DNA from: Gambelia wislizenii
Taxonomy: Eukaryota > Chordata > Lepidosauria > Squamata > Crotaphytidae
Assembly: GCA_030847615.1 (NCBI GenBank)
Contig: JAUMIR010000002.1
Location: 193,361,809 to 193,425,808, forward strand
Length of the DNA stretch: 64,000 nt
Direction of reading: 5' to 3'
A program made the translations under genes and the position numbers. Below the pieces are notes generated by a model, which was not told where the DNA came from, searched no databases, and was given only the letters and a program-made list of their open reading frames with translations. Every line of letters starts with the position of its first letter. The first letter of the stretch is position 1. Shown here in pieces: positions 34,585 through 44,397 of this stretch.

Positions 34585-35090
34585 TTAGTGGGTCTCAAAC
34601 TTTGGTCTTCCAGATGTTTTAGACTTCATCTCCCAGAATTCCTGACTATTGGCCAAGGTGGCTAGGGCTTCTGGGAGATGAAGTCCAAAACACCTGGAGG
34701 CCCTTAAGGAACTTAAGGGATATCTTTAAATAAATATTTTTATTATTATTATTGTATTATTTTTTTGTTTTCCAAATATGTATAATTGTAATGTGTAACT
34801 TCTAATTTTAGTATAAAGGTATAAATATAATGTTTATTGGATAAGGAAAGAGAGTGATTGTACTGTATTTAGATTAAGAAGGAAAATGTATTAGTGTTAG
34901 GATAGATAGTTTTATTTTTGTATTAGTAAGTAAAGAGATGGGGGGAATTTTGTGTTATTGTTACAGCCTTTTGCAGTCGGGTGTATTATTTTGTTGAATG
35001 GTTTTATTTCAATAAAAAACCATCCTAATCCCCCCAAAATTCCTGGAGGACCAAAGTTTGGGTATCACCAATCCAGGCAGAGGCCACGTC
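34585..35090. mobile_element. Foldback MITE split by an L1-like 3' end
   Basis: GGGTCTCAAACTTTGGTCTTC on the left and GGACCAAAGTTTGGGTATCA on the right are the ends of one MITE. AT-rich DNA of about 330 bases between about 34700 and 35025, ending TTTCAATAAAAAACC, interrupts it and looks like an L1 3' UTR with a short A tail. Confidence 0.55.
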
Positions 35091-35160
35091 GCTGTTTGTC
35101 CACGTGGGAAACAAAAGCTATAAAATTTAGAAATAAAATATCAACTCCATTCGTAACAGA

Positions 35161-35193
35161 AATAATAATTATTATTATTATTATTATTATTAT
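35161..35193 (+). repeat. (ATT)n microsatellite
   Basis: A trinucleotide run of AAT followed by ATT units, about 33 bases. Confidence 0.95.
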
Positions 35194-35439
35194 AACAACG
35201 CCAGTTTCAATAAACGCAATGTGAAAAATATTTTCAATGTCAAAATACAACGTCAAAAATACAATGTTAAAATACAAAAGTACAATGTCAAAAAATATAT
35301 AACAAAAATAACCAGCAGCCTGTTAATCTGATTTATTCGTCCCGCAGGGGAAGAGAAAATGGGGGGGGGGAACTAAACAGAAATGGACTCGGAATTAACC
35401 ACTTCGCGTGTCAGTCTAGCCAGTACAAATCTATGGGCA

Positions 35440-36010
35440 TCCAAGTAGGGCTAGCTCCGGTGCCTCTGAAGTGACCCGGATGACGAGCCCTGGTTACGGA
35501 AGCCGAAAAGGCTCCACTCCCTATTTAGTGACGCGGAGGCTGGGGGCGGGGCGTTCCTACGCATGGGCATTCTGGTTCCGAAGCCGCCTCTTCCTCTTCT
35601 TCGGCCGGTGTGAGCGGCAGGTGCCTGGCCTTGTGAGGTGGGTTTCCCAGGCAACGGGCCCTCTGTTCCTATAAACTAACGGGCGGAGGCAGAGGGAGAG
35701 GGAGAGTGGGACCCCACACCCCACCCGAAAACAGACCCACGGCTCGGCCCCTCCGCTGACCCCCAGCCCTCCTCCATCTCTCTCTCCAGGCCAAAGTGCC
35801 TTTCGGGGAGGCGAGGAAAGGGAAGAGGCCCGGGAGCTCCCACCACCATCACTACCAGCAGCAGCAGCCCCTCTTCCTCCCCGCTGTGAGGGCCAGGTTG
35901 CTGCCCACCTGGACGGGGCTCCTTGGCTTTGAAGGGGGCTTCTGCTCCCCACCCCGGTACCCGGCCTCCATCACTGCCAGCTTGGAAATTGACCCCAGGA
36001 AAAGAATGTC
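35440..36010 (+). promoter_or_regulatory. CpG-rich promoter region of the SGNH-like gene
   Basis: This is the only long GC- and CpG-rich stretch of the window outside transposons. It contains a GC box GGGGGCGGGG at 35542-35551, a CTACGCATGGGCA sequence resembling an NRF1 site, and a pyrimidine-rich CCTCTTCCTCTTCTTCGGCC at about 35586 that could be a start site. GTGAG followed by GTGGGT at about 35637 could be a donor of a first non-coding exon. No TATA box is seen. It lies about 0.3-0.9 kb upstream of the coding start at 36334. Confidence 0.65.
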
Positions 36011-36250
36011 GGCCAAGCCCTGGTCCCCATAGGCAGGCAGGCAGGCTGGCTGGCTTCTCCCCTTTCTGCTTTAGAAAGAAATACTGACTTGGGTGATTTG
36101 CAGCAACCTCAGTGGCTCCTCTTCCTCCTCCTCCTCTTCCCCTGTGCCAGCAGTCAAGTCCAACCACACCAAGCAACGCCCAGGCCACTTTTCTGCCATG
36201 TTGCCCACCAAAAGATGCAATCTTGTGGTCTGTCAGACCCCAGAAAACAA

Positions 36251-36560
36251 AGACTGGTTTTGACCCGACCCTTTTGAAAACCTTGGAGGCAGCTGGAGCA
36301 ACCAAGCGGGGTGGTTAGGTTGGTCCGGCACCCATGGCAGCCTTAACCAGTCTTCCAAAACTGAGTCCAAATATCAGCAATAGAATGGTTTTTCAGGAAC
36401 CCCTGTATCCTATTCCGCTTATGCCCATCCAGATAAAGCCGCCTAATTTTGACCCGACCCTTTTGAAAACCCTGGAGGCAGCTGTAGCGGCCAAGACATG
36501 TGGCGTAATTGGGCCGGTACCCATGGGAGCGGCAGCATGTATTCCAGGATTGAGTCCAAA
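36251..36560 (+). repeat. In-frame internal duplication in the SGNH-like gene
   Basis: GACCCGACCCTTTTGAAAAC occurs at about 36263 and again at about 36452, about 189 bases apart, and similarity continues for over 100 bases (ACTGAGTCCAAATA against TTGAGTCCAAATA). Both copies are in the same frame and encode FDPTLLKTLEAA. In the first copy a TAG at 36316-36318 breaks the frame, so only the second is inside the coding exon. Confidence 0.8.
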
Positions 36561-36637
36561 TAGCAGTAATGGAGTGAATCCACAGGCTGCTAATAAGAAG
36601 CAAACAGCTATGAGTACTGTTATGCAACCAGCAGAAG
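36334..36637 (+). CDS. SGNH-like gene, 5' coding exon
   Basis: I do not know a name for this gene. The exon reads from ATG at 36334 (MAALTSLPKLSPN) for 101 codons plus one base to a GTAAGG donor at 36638. The start is chosen because an in-frame TAG lies at 36316-36318; translation could instead begin at a later Met such as 36376. The encoded region is proline- and alanine-rich with no recognised domain, apart from FDPTLLKTLEAA, which is a duplicate of an upstream copy. The last base G joins TT at 38252 to give Val, so the junction keeps frame with the SGNH domain. A CpG-rich promoter lies just upstream. The intron (36638-38251) is about 1.6 kb and contains no other exon that I see. Confidence 0.6.
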
Positions 36638-37596
36638 GTAAGGCACCCTCCGGTACATTGCAGTCAGAGTCTCAAGATGAAATCTTCCACGTTTCCATTT
36701 TCCATGAGACTACATCTGTCTTGCACCTCTTCTGGGGGGAGGAAACAGAAGGGGGGCACCTCCCAGTCCACAGCTAGCACCACATCACTTTAACAACCCT
36801 GCAAAGTGTGTATTTTTAAGTGCATCTCGCTGAGAGAGACTGCAAATTTTTCTTTGCTGAATAAAAACTTTGTCTCTCTACCCTGTAGCCATTGGCAAGG
36901 CAAATAAAACTGAAATATAATTAATTTATGTGGAATGGCAGAAAATGAAGAAGATACATGTGCAATATATGTTATGCCCACAAAACATAAATACAAATGC
37001 AAAGAATTAGTTTAGTCTGTCTGTTAAAACAACTGCAGCCACATTCAGGAGATTAGTGGTTCCTATCCCCCCTACTGTAGTTAAAACATTTACTGCTCCC
37101 CGACATAAAACTGCCAAAAAGAAAGGACTGTATGATGCATTCTGCAAAACGAGTACAACTCTATTGGGTCAGTTCCCTATTCAGACCTTATCATAGATAA
37201 AATACTGTTTTTCCATACATCCCCATAGGAGAAAGATGTAACAGTAGACAGCAGCAACAAGCAAAGAATCCCTGTGTAAATCAGGAACAATCAATCTTAG
37301 GAAGTTTCTTGTTCAAATTCATACAGCCATTGTTTACTGCCAAGCAAATGAGTCTATAGAGTTGTGGAAAGGAATGTGTGAATGCACACGTGCTTCCAGA
37401 ACTGCAGTACTGAGTCGAATTATCCCAAGTGAAAACAGTGCTACATGTTTTATCACACCTAGAGTCTGGAATAACATAAAGGTCCCACTAATCACTGAAG
37501 AGAAGAGTGTGCCACACTTTCATTATTAAAATTTAAAAAGTCAGTAATCACTTTATTCAAAGATTTTTCTGGGAATCCAGCCATTTTACCATATTT

Positions 37597-37762
37597 ATTG
37601 TTGTGTGTCTTCAAGCCATTTTTTACTTATGGCGATGCCAAGGTGAACCTATCACGGAGATTTCTGAGGCTGAGTGTGTGACTTGCCCAAGGGTTTTCAT
37701 GGCCAAGCAGGGATTTGAACCCTGGTCTCCAGAGTTGTAGTCTAACACTTGAACCACTATAT
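37597..37762 (-). mobile_element. tRNA-derived SINE, minus strand, truncated
   Basis: On the minus strand it shows GTGGTTCAAGTGTTAGACTA, a B-box-like GGGTTCAAATCC and CTTGGGCAAGTCACACACTC, and it ends near CACACAACAA. It is the same SINE as at 24920 and 59335, shorter by internal deletion. Confidence 0.7.
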
Positions 37763-38251
37763 CTATCATACATTCTATTCCCCTCAGACCCAGCCAAGTT
37801 CCCCTGCCCCCAAGCTGGTTCTGTAGGCCAACCTCTTCCTTCCTTCCTTTCATCTGGACACCAGCACATGTGACTGAAGAAAGCAGACTTCCTTATTTGT
37901 ATCTCCTCCCCTGTACTTCATTTATCTTGACGAGCTCCTCTATACCATTCACTCTTCCCTACTTATCTTGGTACCTTCAGTGGTTTTTTCCCTGTGCTGT
38001 TGAACTGGCCAACTTCTGACAACCTTTAATTCTTATGCATAATAGTAGAAATTGACTTCTTTAAATTACAGCTAACATGCTCTTTTGTGAATTAGATCTT
38101 GAGATTTTGTTGATCAAAAAGGATCGGCATATTAATGTTTTAATTCCATGTGTTAGTGTTAATAATGGGGTGATAAGCTTATGTAGGCATGGTAAACTTA
38201 TATACATTTCAAACAGAAGCAGTTGAATTAATGTGGCATTTTACTTTTCAG

Positions 38252-38853
38252 TTGTTGGAAGCCTGCAGCCTGCTCGAAAGGAAGTCTGGATATGTGGCAA
38301 TTCTGTGATCTTGGCATCAAAGAAAAGAGCCGAAAATAATTCTGCTGGATTGCAGTTGGGCATCCCAGCTTCAAAGGCATATGTATATTGGCATGGGATA
38401 CAGGCAATGAAGTGGAGGCAGCTCTTGCCACTTCTGCATGAAATGTACCAACTTCGATCTCCTCCATCTGTTATATTAATTCATCTTGGGGAAGATGATC
38501 TGTTGCCCGAGGATAACACTTTACTTATTATGTCAATGAAAAATGACCTGAGCATTCTTAGAAGAGCATTCTTAGATGCTGTTATAGTTTGGTCTTCACT
38601 GTTGCCAAGATGTTGTTCCAAGAAAGACCAAAATCATGAACTTATGGAAAAAGCTAAGAAACAAGTTAACAGAATAATTATAGACTATTGTAGTAAAATT
38701 GGTGTGAACTTCCTGTCACATAACTTGATTACCTCTTATAAAACAGGCTTGTTCTTGCCTAATGGTCAACTGTCTAATGTGGGAGCTGATCTCTTCATAA
38801 CAGATTTGCAGAATATCTTAAAGTTTGGTATCAGATTTAGGGATAGATGTTAG
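38252..38853 (+). CDS. SGNH-hydrolase-like domain exon, probably catalytically altered
   Basis: This exon follows a TTTACTTTTCAG acceptor and codes for 200 residues (102-301 of the predicted protein), ending in TAG at 38851. VWICGNS holds the expected block I serine (Ser119). YWHGIQAMKW fits block II, and VILIHLGEDDL the block III strand, but the usual GxND reads GEDD. VIVWSSLLPR is typical of this family. The C-terminal block that should carry Asp and His reads LPNGQLSNVG, without the His. So the fold seems kept while catalysis is probably lost. Related SGNH domains occur in reptile and fish genomes in genes linked to retroelements such as Ngaro, so domestication is possible. No membrane segment or signal peptide is seen. 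Confidence 0.65.
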
Positions 38854-39450
38854 GACGTGTTGAAAAGACGGGCTTGTAGTTGTAAGGAACGATAGCGATG
38901 TTGTTGCCTAAATAAGGTTAGAGATAGACTCTCTATTAAAAGAAAAGCTGAATATTTTACATATATATTTGATACAGGCTGAATGTATGTATGTGTGAAT
39001 GAAACTGTTCATTTTGATTCCTTGGAGGGTATTTGTTATATATGATGGCATAATGACAACAAATTGAATTGTCTCTAGGAAATGGACCCAGTAATTGCTT
39101 GCTGCTTAGTTTGTCTGATGAAGGGATAAAGTTTAAAGGGGTATCGACTCCATGGTGTTTGACTAATGGTTATCAGGAGCACTAGCAGGAATATGTGGAA
39201 CACTTTTTCACTTTTTAGCATAAAGTGTAAGAAGGGAAACATGTATGGACATGCCCATCTTGAAATAATGAATATCATCAAATGGTATAGCAGCAGGGCC
39301 CTTAAATACATTTTTGTTCACCCTCAGTTATCCTCAACAAATTGCTTACTCCAAATAGCCATGAAAGACCATACAACAACAGACAAACCATGCCATGTAT
39401 TTATAATAAAGTAGCTTATTGGAGACAGATATAGAAGCTTCAGTAAGAAA
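38854..39450 (+). other. Probable 3' UTR of the SGNH-like gene
   Basis: AT-rich DNA without transposon motifs. AATAAA at 39405-39410 is the best polyadenylation candidate. The boundary is inferred. Confidence 0.45.
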
Positions 39451-39819
39451 GCCTGGAAAAAAAACGGTTAAGAGGCGATATGATAGCCCTGTTTAAGTAT
39501 TTGAAGGGGTATCATGCTGTGGATGGAACAGGCTTGTTTTCTGCTGCTCCAGAGACTGGAACACGGAGCAGTGGATGCAAGCTCCAGGAACAGACCTCAA
39601 CATGAGGAGGAACTTTTTGACAGTAAGAGCTGTTCGGCAGTGGAACACACTCCCTCGGAGCGTGGTGGGGTCTCCTTCCTTGGAGGTCTTTAAGCAGAGG
39701 CTGGATGGCCATCTGTCAGGGATGCTTTGATCAAGATTTCCTGCATGGCAGGGGGTTGGACTGGATGGCCCTCGTGGTCTCTTCCAACTCTGCAATTCTA
39801 TGGTTCTATGATTCTATGA
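39451..39819 (+). mobile_element. CR1 3' end fragment
   Basis: It contains AAGAGGCGATATGATAGCCC, AGTATTTGAAGGGGTATC, CAGTGGAACACACTCCCTCG, TGGATGGCCATCTGTCAGGG and the typical CR1 terminus with repeated ATTCTATG units. It is 5'-truncated and abuts LTR sequence at 39820. Confidence 0.85.
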
Positions 39820-40085
39820 AATGCACCCCTCCAGGGTACAAAACGGGGTATAAATATCCTAACTCCAACTCTAGCCACATGTGCCACAGGTCAGATCCGA
39901 CATTCTGCATGCCACCTCATCACTCTTTTGATGAACTGGATCCCCCTGTGCCACCCTCAGACTCTGGAGATGGGGTCAATATTCTGTGGCAGGCATGTAA
40001 CAGAGTTGAGAAAGGGGCTCCCTTTCAGATGTCAACCCCTTTGTCCTGCTCCCGTAGTATTCTATTCACATTGAAGCATTGTGAA

Positions 40086-40100
40086 TAGAACACTTGTTTC
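40086..40100. repeat. L1 target-site duplication, 3' side
   Basis: TAGAACACTTGTTTC is identical to 46536-46550 and directly borders the L1 tail. Confidence 0.95.
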
Positions 40101-40577
40101 TTTTTTTTTTTATTGTTTTTATAAAAAAGATTACACAAATCTAAAAACAAAAAGTCCAACATAACATATAGTTTCTTATATTTTCTTCATCAGTTCTCTG
40201 CAGATCAACACAGAAATTAGTAAACAGTCAACATTGCACCTAAATTATCTTTAAATTATCTGTTTATCTTTGTTTTATATCTGACTTCCCTCCTGGTGTC
40301 CTCTAGTATTTCCTTTCTCATCTTGTATATCGATTTCGTACATTTAATCCTGGCTTCTATATTTCCTGTTCTATTTCCCTTATATACCTTATTGTTTTTG
40401 TAAATTAACTATATATGTTCCCATATACTTCGTGAAAAGTTATAAGTAATATTAGTATTAGGTATTAAATATTAGGTAGTGAGTATTGTGTCTATAACAT
40501 GTTCTTTTTTGTTGTTTATTTTCTTCCTATTCTTTTGTTGTTGTTGTTTTTATTGTTCTACTCAGTTAGTATTATGT

Positions 40578-43500
40578 TCAAATATAGGAGTATGTTGCTA
40601 CTTTACCCCATCTATTCGTTAGGAATGTAACAAGGGTTGTCCAATCTTTATCATAATGTTCCATTTTTTCTCCCTTTAATAACATCGTTAATCTATCCAA
40701 ATTTAAGGACTCATACAGCTTTTCAAGCCACTGATCCATTGTGGGGCATTCTTTATTCTTCCACAGTCTTGCAAACGTAATCCTAGCAGTTGTCAACATA
40801 TAGAAGATGATTTTACCATGTTCTTTCTCCAAGTTCTTTTCTATCATTCCTAAAAGGAATACTTCTGGTTCCCATTGCAGATAAATATTCAAAATTTCTA
40901 CTATCATTTGTCGAACCTGCTTCCAATATTTGTTTGATTTTTTACAGTTCCACCACAGGTGGAAGAATGTTCCGTTTTCTTTTCCGCATTTCCAACAGTT
41001 ATTCTGGGCTCCTTTATACATCTTAGAGAGTTTACTGGGTGACAAATACCATCTAAAATACATTTTGTATAGATTTTCTCTTAATTCTTGACTAGAGGTT
41101 CTTTTGATTTGTTTTAACCACATATCTTCCCAGGCTTCCAATTGTATTGTATGCCCTATATTTTGTGCCCATACAATCATATTTGGTTTGATTACATCCT
41201 CTTCTGTATTCCATTGTAGTAATAATTTATAAAATTTAGAAATCATTTTTCTATTCCCTGATTCCGTGATTGTTTCCCAAAGTGAGTTCTTTGTCATAAT
41301 ACCTGTAAGTTTAACGTCCATTTTGTATCTCTCTCTCATTTGAGCGTAAAGATACCAATGACAGTCAAGACCCCTCTGTTTCAATTCCGCTTGGGATTTC
41401 ATTATGTAGTTATCTCCTTCTATATTTAAAATATCTTTGTACCTCAACCAATGCTGTGTTGGAATGCCTTCCTTATTATGAAATGCTTCATGGGGTGAGG
41501 TACACATAGGTACTTGATGAAAAAACCTAGTTTTAACTTTTTTCCAGCAGTTTAGTAGAGATCTCCTAATAGAATGATTATAAAAGTCCTTGTTTATTAC
41601 ATCTTTATTATAGAAAAGATAAGCATGCCAGCCAAAGCGGATCCCTTCACCTTCAATCGCCAATAACTTTTGATCCTTCAGTGTCACCCAGTCGTTGATC
41701 CATGTCAGGCAACATGCCTGATAGTAAAGTTCCAGGTTTGGGACACTAAGTCCACCTCTTTCTTTTGCATCTTGGAGGGTTTTCATTTTCACCCTCGGCT
41801 TTTTCCCTGACCAGAGGAATCTCGAAATGTCCGATTGCCACTCTTTAAAGGTCTTCTGATTAATGTTTATTGGGATTGTTTGGAATAGAAATATCATCCT
41901 AGGGAGAATATTCATCTTTATTATGCTGATTTTCCCTAGCAAAGATGTGGTAATCTTTTGCCAATTATTAAGATCTTTTTTGACTTGCGTCCATACTTGT
42001 TTATAGTTATTATTGAAAAGATCCGAGTTGTTATTTGTTATATTTACTCCCAGATATCTTACTGTTTTGGCTATCTTAAACCCTGATTTTTCTGTCAGTT
42101 CTTTCTCTTCGCTCTTTGTAAGGTTTTTAGGTAATATCATCGTCTTTTCCTTATTTACTTTAAGTCCAGTTATAATCTCGAATTCCTTCAGGATATTCAT
42201 CAAATATAATATTTCATCTTGTGGTTTACTCAAGGAGATCACCAGGTCATCTGCAAACATTCTTATTTTGTGCCTATATTTTTGTATTTTAATGCCATTA
42301 ATTTCATTTCCTTCGTTGATTCTTGTCCCCAGAAGATCCATTATCAATAGAAAAAGGAAGGGTGAAAGAGGGCATCCTTGTCGCGTCCCTTTCTGAATTT
42401 GTATGCTTTCTGTTTTCCCTCCATTTATTAATATTTTTGCTGATTGTTTATGATAGATAACTTTCATCCAATCCAAAAAAACTGGTCCTACATCAATTTG
42501 GGCTAAAATCTCAAACATAGTCGTCCAGTCCACATTATCAAATGCTTTTTCGATATCTAAGAAGATCAAGGCCAATTTTTTCTCTTGATGTTTTCCATGA
42601 TAGTCAATCAAGTTTACTATATGTCTAACATTATCTTTCAAAAATCTGTCTGGTAAGAAGCCTCTTTGATCCTCTTTGATCAAATCCGCCAACACTTTTT
42701 TTAGTCTGTCTGCCAATATAGATGCAAAGATTTTGTAGTCCACGTTTAGGAGGGATATTGGACGATAATTCTTCGGGTCGGAAGGATCTCTATTTTCTTT
42801 ATGTATTAGAGTGATGTATGCCTCTTCCCATGTTTGTGGATACGAACCTTTATTTAGGGCTTCTAACGTTTTTTTAAAGGGCATTATTATAGTATCCTTC
42901 ATCACTTTATAAAACTTTGAAGTGAACCCATCTGGTCCAGGAGCTTTACCGACCTTTAATTCATGAATTTTTTCAGTAATTTCCGCTAACGTTATCTGGT
43001 GATTCAAGATCTCCTTTTGGTGAACTGTACATTCTAAAAATGATTGTCCTTTGAGAAATAGTCTTATGTTCCCTCTGTTTATGTTCCGCTTCTGGTACAA
43101 GTTCTTGTAATAATCTTTAAATATCTGTTCTATTTTTGACTGGTCGGAGTAAATTTGGTCACCTTGTTTTACTTTACTAATATAATTCCTTTCTCTTCTT
43201 TTTCTTAATTGGTAAGCTAACCATTTTCCTGGTTTATTAGAATTTTCAAAACTTCGCTGTTTTAAATATTGTAGTTTTCTTTTAATTTCCTCCATGGTTT
43301 CTCCTGCTAATTGTTCTTGTAGTAATTTTAATTCTCTTAGCACTATCTTGTCATGTGGTTTTTGTTGTACTTTCTTTTCTCTTGCCCTGATTTCTTCGTG
43401 AATTGTTTCCATCTTTTCCATTTTCTTCCTTTTTAGGATGCTGCCTTGCTGTATAAAGAAGCCTCTCATAACCGCTTTATATGTGTCCCAGACAACCGCA

Positions 43501-44336
43501 ATGTCAATGTCAGCTTTAAAATTTTCTTCAAAAAACCACTTGGTCTCCTGTTTCGCTTTTTCCACTATCTCTTCCCTTTGAAGCAGGCTGTCATTTAGTC
43601 GCCAGCTGAATTCTGTGCTTCTTTTGTCTTTTAATTCAAGCAAAACGGGATTGTGGTCTGAACATGTTCTTGGAAGTATATCAATCTTGTGTATGGAGTT
43701 GCAAATATTGCGGGAAATCATGAAGAAGTCGATTCTTGAGAAGGAGTGATGTCGCTCTGAGTAGAAGGTAAAATCTTTGGCTTCGTTGTATTTGAACCTC
43801 CATGCGTCTACCAAGGAGAGATTGTCCACTAAATTTTCAAATGCTTTTGGTAATTTGCCTTGTTTTTTCTTGATCTTTTTAGTAGATTTTCTATCTAATG
43901 CTGGGGAGATCACTCCATTCCAGTCTCCGCATAGGATAAGTCTATCGTGATCATATTCAAGTAGCTGTTCTTCTAGTTTTTGATAAAATATGTGTTTCCT
44001 TTCCAAGGGAGCATATAAACCAAGGATTAGTGTCTTTCTAGATTGTATGAATGCCTCAATTATGACAAATTGTCCTTCTGGGTCATTATATATCTCTTGT
44101 GATTGGATACGTTGATTTACATAAATTACCACACCTTTTTTCTTATTCTTTGCTGTCGAGGTGTATTCCTTCCCCAATTTCCTGTTCTTAAGTAGATGTT
44201 TGTCTTCTATTTTGATATGGGTTTCTTGGAGACAAATTATATCGTATTTTTTCTTCCCCAAAGCATGGAAGACTTTCTTTCTCTTCTGTGGAGAGTTCAA
44301 GCCTTTTATGTTCCAGGTCAGAATCTTTAAGTTCAT
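40578..44336 (-). CDS. L1 ORF2 protein: endonuclease and reverse transcriptase, 1252 aa
   Basis: This protein nicks target DNA and copies L1 RNA there (target-primed reverse transcription). The N-terminal APE-type endonuclease (about 1-235) shows ILTWNIKGLN, CLQETHI with the catalytic Glu, LCGDWNGV, RIDFFMI and CSDHNPV with the active-site His. The RT (about 450-760) shows ILADRLKKVL, LIFLDIEKAFD, GTRQGCPLSPFLF and the catalytic MFADDLVISL. Near the C-terminus CWKCGKENGTFFHLWWNC is the L1 CCHC-type knuckle. The length is normal for L1 ORF2. The start MNLKILTW directly opens the endonuclease fold, so it is well placed. It is translated from the bicistronic L1 RNA after ORF1. All motifs are intact, so activity is plausible. 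Confidence 0.95.
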   Translation of the reverse strand: MNLKILTWNIKGLNSPQKRKKVFHALGKKKYDIICLQETHIKIEDKHLLKNRKLGKEYTSTAKNKKKGVVIYVNQRIQSQEIYNDPEGQFVIIEAFIQSRKTLILGLYAPLERKHIFYQKLEEQLLEYDHDRLILCGDWNGVISPALDRKSTKKIKKKQGKLPKAFENLVDNLSLVDAWRFKYNEAKDFTFYSERHHSFSRIDFFMISRNICNSIHKIDILPRTCSDHNPVLLELKDKRSTEFSWRLNDSLLQREEIVEKAKQETKWFFEENFKADIDIAVVWDTYKAVMRGFFIQQGSILKRKKMEKMETIHEEIRAREKKVQQKPHDKIVLRELKLLQEQLAGETMEEIKRKLQYLKQRSFENSNKPGKWLAYQLRKRRERNYISKVKQGDQIYSDQSKIEQIFKDYYKNLYQKRNINRGNIRLFLKGQSFLECTVHQKEILNHQITLAEITEKIHELKVGKAPGPDGFTSKFYKVMKDTIIMPFKKTLEALNKGSYPQTWEEAYITLIHKENRDPSDPKNYRPISLLNVDYKIFASILADRLKKVLADLIKEDQRGFLPDRFLKDNVRHIVNLIDYHGKHQEKKLALIFLDIEKAFDNVDWTTMFEILAQIDVGPVFLDWMKVIYHKQSAKILINGGKTESIQIQKGTRQGCPLSPFLFLLIMDLLGTRINEGNEINGIKIQKYRHKIRMFADDLVISLSKPQDEILYLMNILKEFEIITGLKVNKEKTMILPKNLTKSEEKELTEKSGFKIAKTVRYLGVNITNNNSDLFNNNYKQVWTQVKKDLNNWQKITTSLLGKISIIKMNILPRMIFLFQTIPININQKTFKEWQSDISRFLWSGKKPRVKMKTLQDAKERGGLSVPNLELYYQACCLTWINDWVTLKDQKLLAIEGEGIRFGWHAYLFYNKDVINKDFYNHSIRRSLLNCWKKVKTRFFHQVPMCTSPHEAFHNKEGIPTQHWLRYKDILNIEGDNYIMKSQAELKQRGLDCHWYLYAQMRERYKMDVKLTGIMTKNSLWETITESGNRKMISKFYKLLLQWNTEEDVIKPNMIVWAQNIGHTIQLEAWEDMWLKQIKRTSSQELRENLYKMYFRWYLSPSKLSKMYKGAQNNCWKCGKENGTFFHLWWNCKKSNKYWKQVRQMIVEILNIYLQWEPEVFLLGMIEKNLEKEHGKIIFYMLTTARITFARLWKNKECPTMDQWLEKLYESLNLDRLTMLLKGEKMEHYDKDWTTLVTFLTNRWGKVATYSYI

Positions 44337-44397
44337 TTTGGTTACCTTTTAATAGGTCTGTATAATGTTTCTCTGTCTATTGTTGAAAATTGCCTAT

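Noticed and set aside
26946..35400. ST6GALNAC1/2 exons downstream of MXRA7, as synteny in mammals would suggest
   Set aside because: No sialyltransferase motif was seen on either strand in the window; the gene may lie beyond 64 kb or elsewhere.
35676..36305. 209-aa minus-strand ORF in the CpG-rich region
   Set aside because: It is a composition effect of GC-rich DNA, without motif or splice context; the plus-strand gene explains the region.
42013..42396. 127-aa plus-strand ORF inside the L1
   Set aside because: It is the antisense shadow of the L1 reverse transcriptase.
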